Part shown: one piece after another, positions 7,217 to 8,382 of the stretch | How the letters are laid out: each line of letters opens with the position of its first letter | Numbering within the stretch: the stretch's first letter is position 1 | NCBI GenBank assembly: GCA_018266965.1 | Contig: JAFDZJ010000123.1 | Location: 1-8,382, forward strand | Direction: 5' to 3' | Length of the DNA: 8,382 nucleotides | Origin: Bacteroidota bacterium | GTDB taxonomy: Bacteria; Bacteroidota; Bacteroidia; Flavobacteriales; Weeksellaceae | The notes under the pieces: generated by a model | What the model saw: only the letters and a program-made list of their open reading frames with translations | What the model was told of the DNA's origin: nothing | The model's database searches: none | Program-made: the position numbers and the translations under genes

Positions 7217-8155
7217 ATGTCAAATTTATTCTCAAAACTGCCTTACTTAATTACAGGTGATAATTATGAGCAGTTAAAAAAATATGATTCGGGTAGTCGT
7301 AAGAAGATAAATATACTCGGATGGTTTGCTTTCATTCCATCATTTTTATGGTTCCTCAGTAGTTTCCTCCTTTGCTATAAAATATTGGAAACAAGTTGGG
7401 GTATTGCCCTTTTAGTTGGGACAGTAGCAGCTATTATGATTTTTATATTTGAAAGGAATATTGTACAAAGTGTAAAAACCCATTGGGGCTTGGCATTAAT
7501 CCGTATTTCATTGGGCTTATTCATAGCTATTTTCAGTTCTGTTATTCTTGACCTTGTCATTTTTGAGAACGACATTACACATTATGCACAGGAAAAGATG
7601 ATAAAAACCGGGGAGCAAAGGGTGAATGAGGCCAATCAAAATGTAGCGGTTGCAAGAGAACGGCTAAACTTAGAATTGGAGGGCAAAAGCAATAGTAAAG
7701 TGCCGGGATTTGGGCGCATTGCAACGGAGAAAAAAGAACAAATGAGAGATGACAATACAAAATTGGAAAATGCAGAAGCAGATTTAGCAAAACTAAAATC
7801 AGGGCTTGGAGACAATGCCAATCCTGAGTATAAAAAACTCCTTACCACAATGGGACTGAATACAATTTTGAATCGAGTAAAATTATTGCATGAATTTGTT
7901 AGTCAAAACTCACTTGCCTTCTGGTCTTGGTTCATTCTTTTGATGATAGGAATATTGCTGGAAGTATTTGGCGTTCTCACAAAATGTTTTTACCCAAAAT
8001 CAGACTATGAGAAAGACCAGGAAACAATAAGTGCAATAATGGCCAATAAAAGGAAAATGGTTTTGGAGCAATCTATATATTATACATCCCTGGGTGTTTC
8101 CGGAAGAGATGCGTTTGATACAATCAATAGCCCAAATCGCAGAGTCCTTAATTAA
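7217..8155 (+). CDS. DUF4407-type membrane protein with coiled-coil loop
   Basis: The 312-residue protein shows four hydrophobic segments: about 34-54 (ILGWFAFIPSFLWFLSSFLL), 60-78, 91-115 (GLALIRISLGLFIAIFSSVI) and 233-257 (LAFWSWFILLMIGILLEVFG). Between segments 3 and 4 lies a charged helical stretch (about 122-200, EQRVNEANQNVAVARERLNL and later KKEQMRDDNTKLENAEADLA) likely to form a coiled coil. Three N-terminal helices, a long coiled-coil insert and a last helix is the layout of DUF4407, a family of unknown function common in Bacteroidota. The motif LVIFENDI after the third helix fits the conserved IFE of that family. The start lies 60 bases after the preceding gene, with A-rich leader and no Shine-Dalgarno. 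I see no enzyme or transporter signature; the function is unknown. Confidence 0.85.
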   Translation: MSNLFSKLPYLITGDNYEQLKKYDSGSRKKINILGWFAFIPSFLWFLSSFLLCYKILETSWGIALLVGTVAAIMIFIFERNIVQSVKTHWGLALIRISLGLFIAIFSSVILDLVIFENDITHYAQEKMIKTGEQRVNEANQNVAVARERLNLELEGKSNSKVPGFGRIATEKKEQMRDDNTKLENAEADLAKLKSGLGDNANPEYKKLLTTMGLNTILNRVKLLHEFVSQNSLAFWSWFILLMIGILLEVFGVLTKCFYPKSDYEKDQETISAIMANKRKMVLEQSIYYTSLGVSGRDAFDTINSPNRRVLN

Positions 8156-8159
8156 CCAA

Positions 8160-8190
8160 TTTGCTTTAACCCAATTGCCCAATAACTTTT
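8160..8190 (+). promoter_or_regulatory. Bacteroidota-type promoter of the gene at the right edge
   Basis: TTTG (8160-8163), 19 bases, then TAACTTTT (8183-8190) matches the phylum's -33 TTTG and -7 TAnnTTTG consensus except for the final base. Transcription would start near 8196, leaving a leader of about 28 bases before the ATG at 8225. Its position just after the DUF4407 stop suggests the last gene is transcribed separately, at least in part. Confidence 0.55.
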
Positions 8191-8224
8191 ACTGAATAAA
8201 TGTTGCCTATTTAAAATAAACGAT

Positions 8225-8382
8225 ATGCAAATCGAGATTTCCCAGAAAATTGACCTTAAAACACAAGCTGGAGCAGTTATTTACTTTCTGCAAAGAATGG
8301 ATATACAAATGATTAATGACCTATTGGATGACTCATACACTTACCAGGAGTTTACGAAAGATGTGTTTATCCAAAAACTGGG
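8225..8382 (+). CDS. N-terminus of an unrecognised protein, cut by the right edge
   Basis: An ATG at 8225 opens a frame that stays open for 52 codons to the end of the window. The translation starts MQIEISQKIDLKTQAGAVIY and continues with FLQRMDIQMINDLLDDSYTY. It is charged and helical, with no signal peptide or membrane segment, so the product is probably cytoplasmic. The codon use (gat, att, aaa, gaa) is like that of its neighbours, and a well-placed promoter precedes it, which supports a real gene. I do not recognise the family from this fragment. Confidence 0.65.
   Translation, partial: MQIEISQKIDLKTQAGAVIYFLQRMDIQMINDLLDDSYTYQEFTKDVFIQKL

Noticed and set aside
7375..7848. Minus-strand frames inside the DUF4407 gene
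   Set aside because: They are shadows of a well-supported + strand membrane protein and have no start context or family resemblance.

Overview
The window looks like a piece of a Bacteroidota chromosome. The DNA is AT-rich and Shine-Dalgarno sites are weak or absent. Exported proteins have N-termini ending in FAQ or GIGQ. One intergenic region carries a near-consensus TTTG / TAnnTTTG promoter, and the protein families (TPR-CHAT, DUF4407, Tyr/Ser-rich secreted protein) are common in that phylum. Placement below phylum (for example Chitinophagaceae) would be a guess.

Left region (1-5752, + strand) is a block of envelope or exported proteins. A single-pass membrane protein, open at the left edge, resembles the anti-sigma-like proteins of ECF loci. 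It is followed after 6 bases by a secreted gluzincin (M48-like) metalloprotease with TPR repeats. After 78 bases comes a 972-residue secreted TPR-CHAT protein with an intact His/Cys caspase-like dyad. Directly behind it lies the 3' end of a second, different CHAT gene that has lost its start and catalytic part. The metalloprotease gene has two homopolymer tracts (C9 and A7). The reading frame appears to be wrong after the A7: the natural-looking C-terminus is in the -1 frame.

Middle region (5750-6616) holds a convergent minus-strand gene for a small secreted Tyr/Ser-rich repeat protein, with its own intrinsic terminator. A noncoding stretch of about 380 bases follows.

Right region (6617-8382, + strand) holds a small protein of unknown function, a four-helix membrane protein of the DUF4407 type with a coiled-coil loop, and the start of an unrecognised gene behind a good Bacteroidota-type promoter.

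Most interesting reading: the left block puts a membrane tether, a metalloprotease and a caspase-like CHAT protease in one transcription direction, the latter two with signal peptides. This may be a periplasmic or surface proteolytic signalling cassette. That is inference from context; no target protein (such as a gasdermin) or nuclease is visible in the window.
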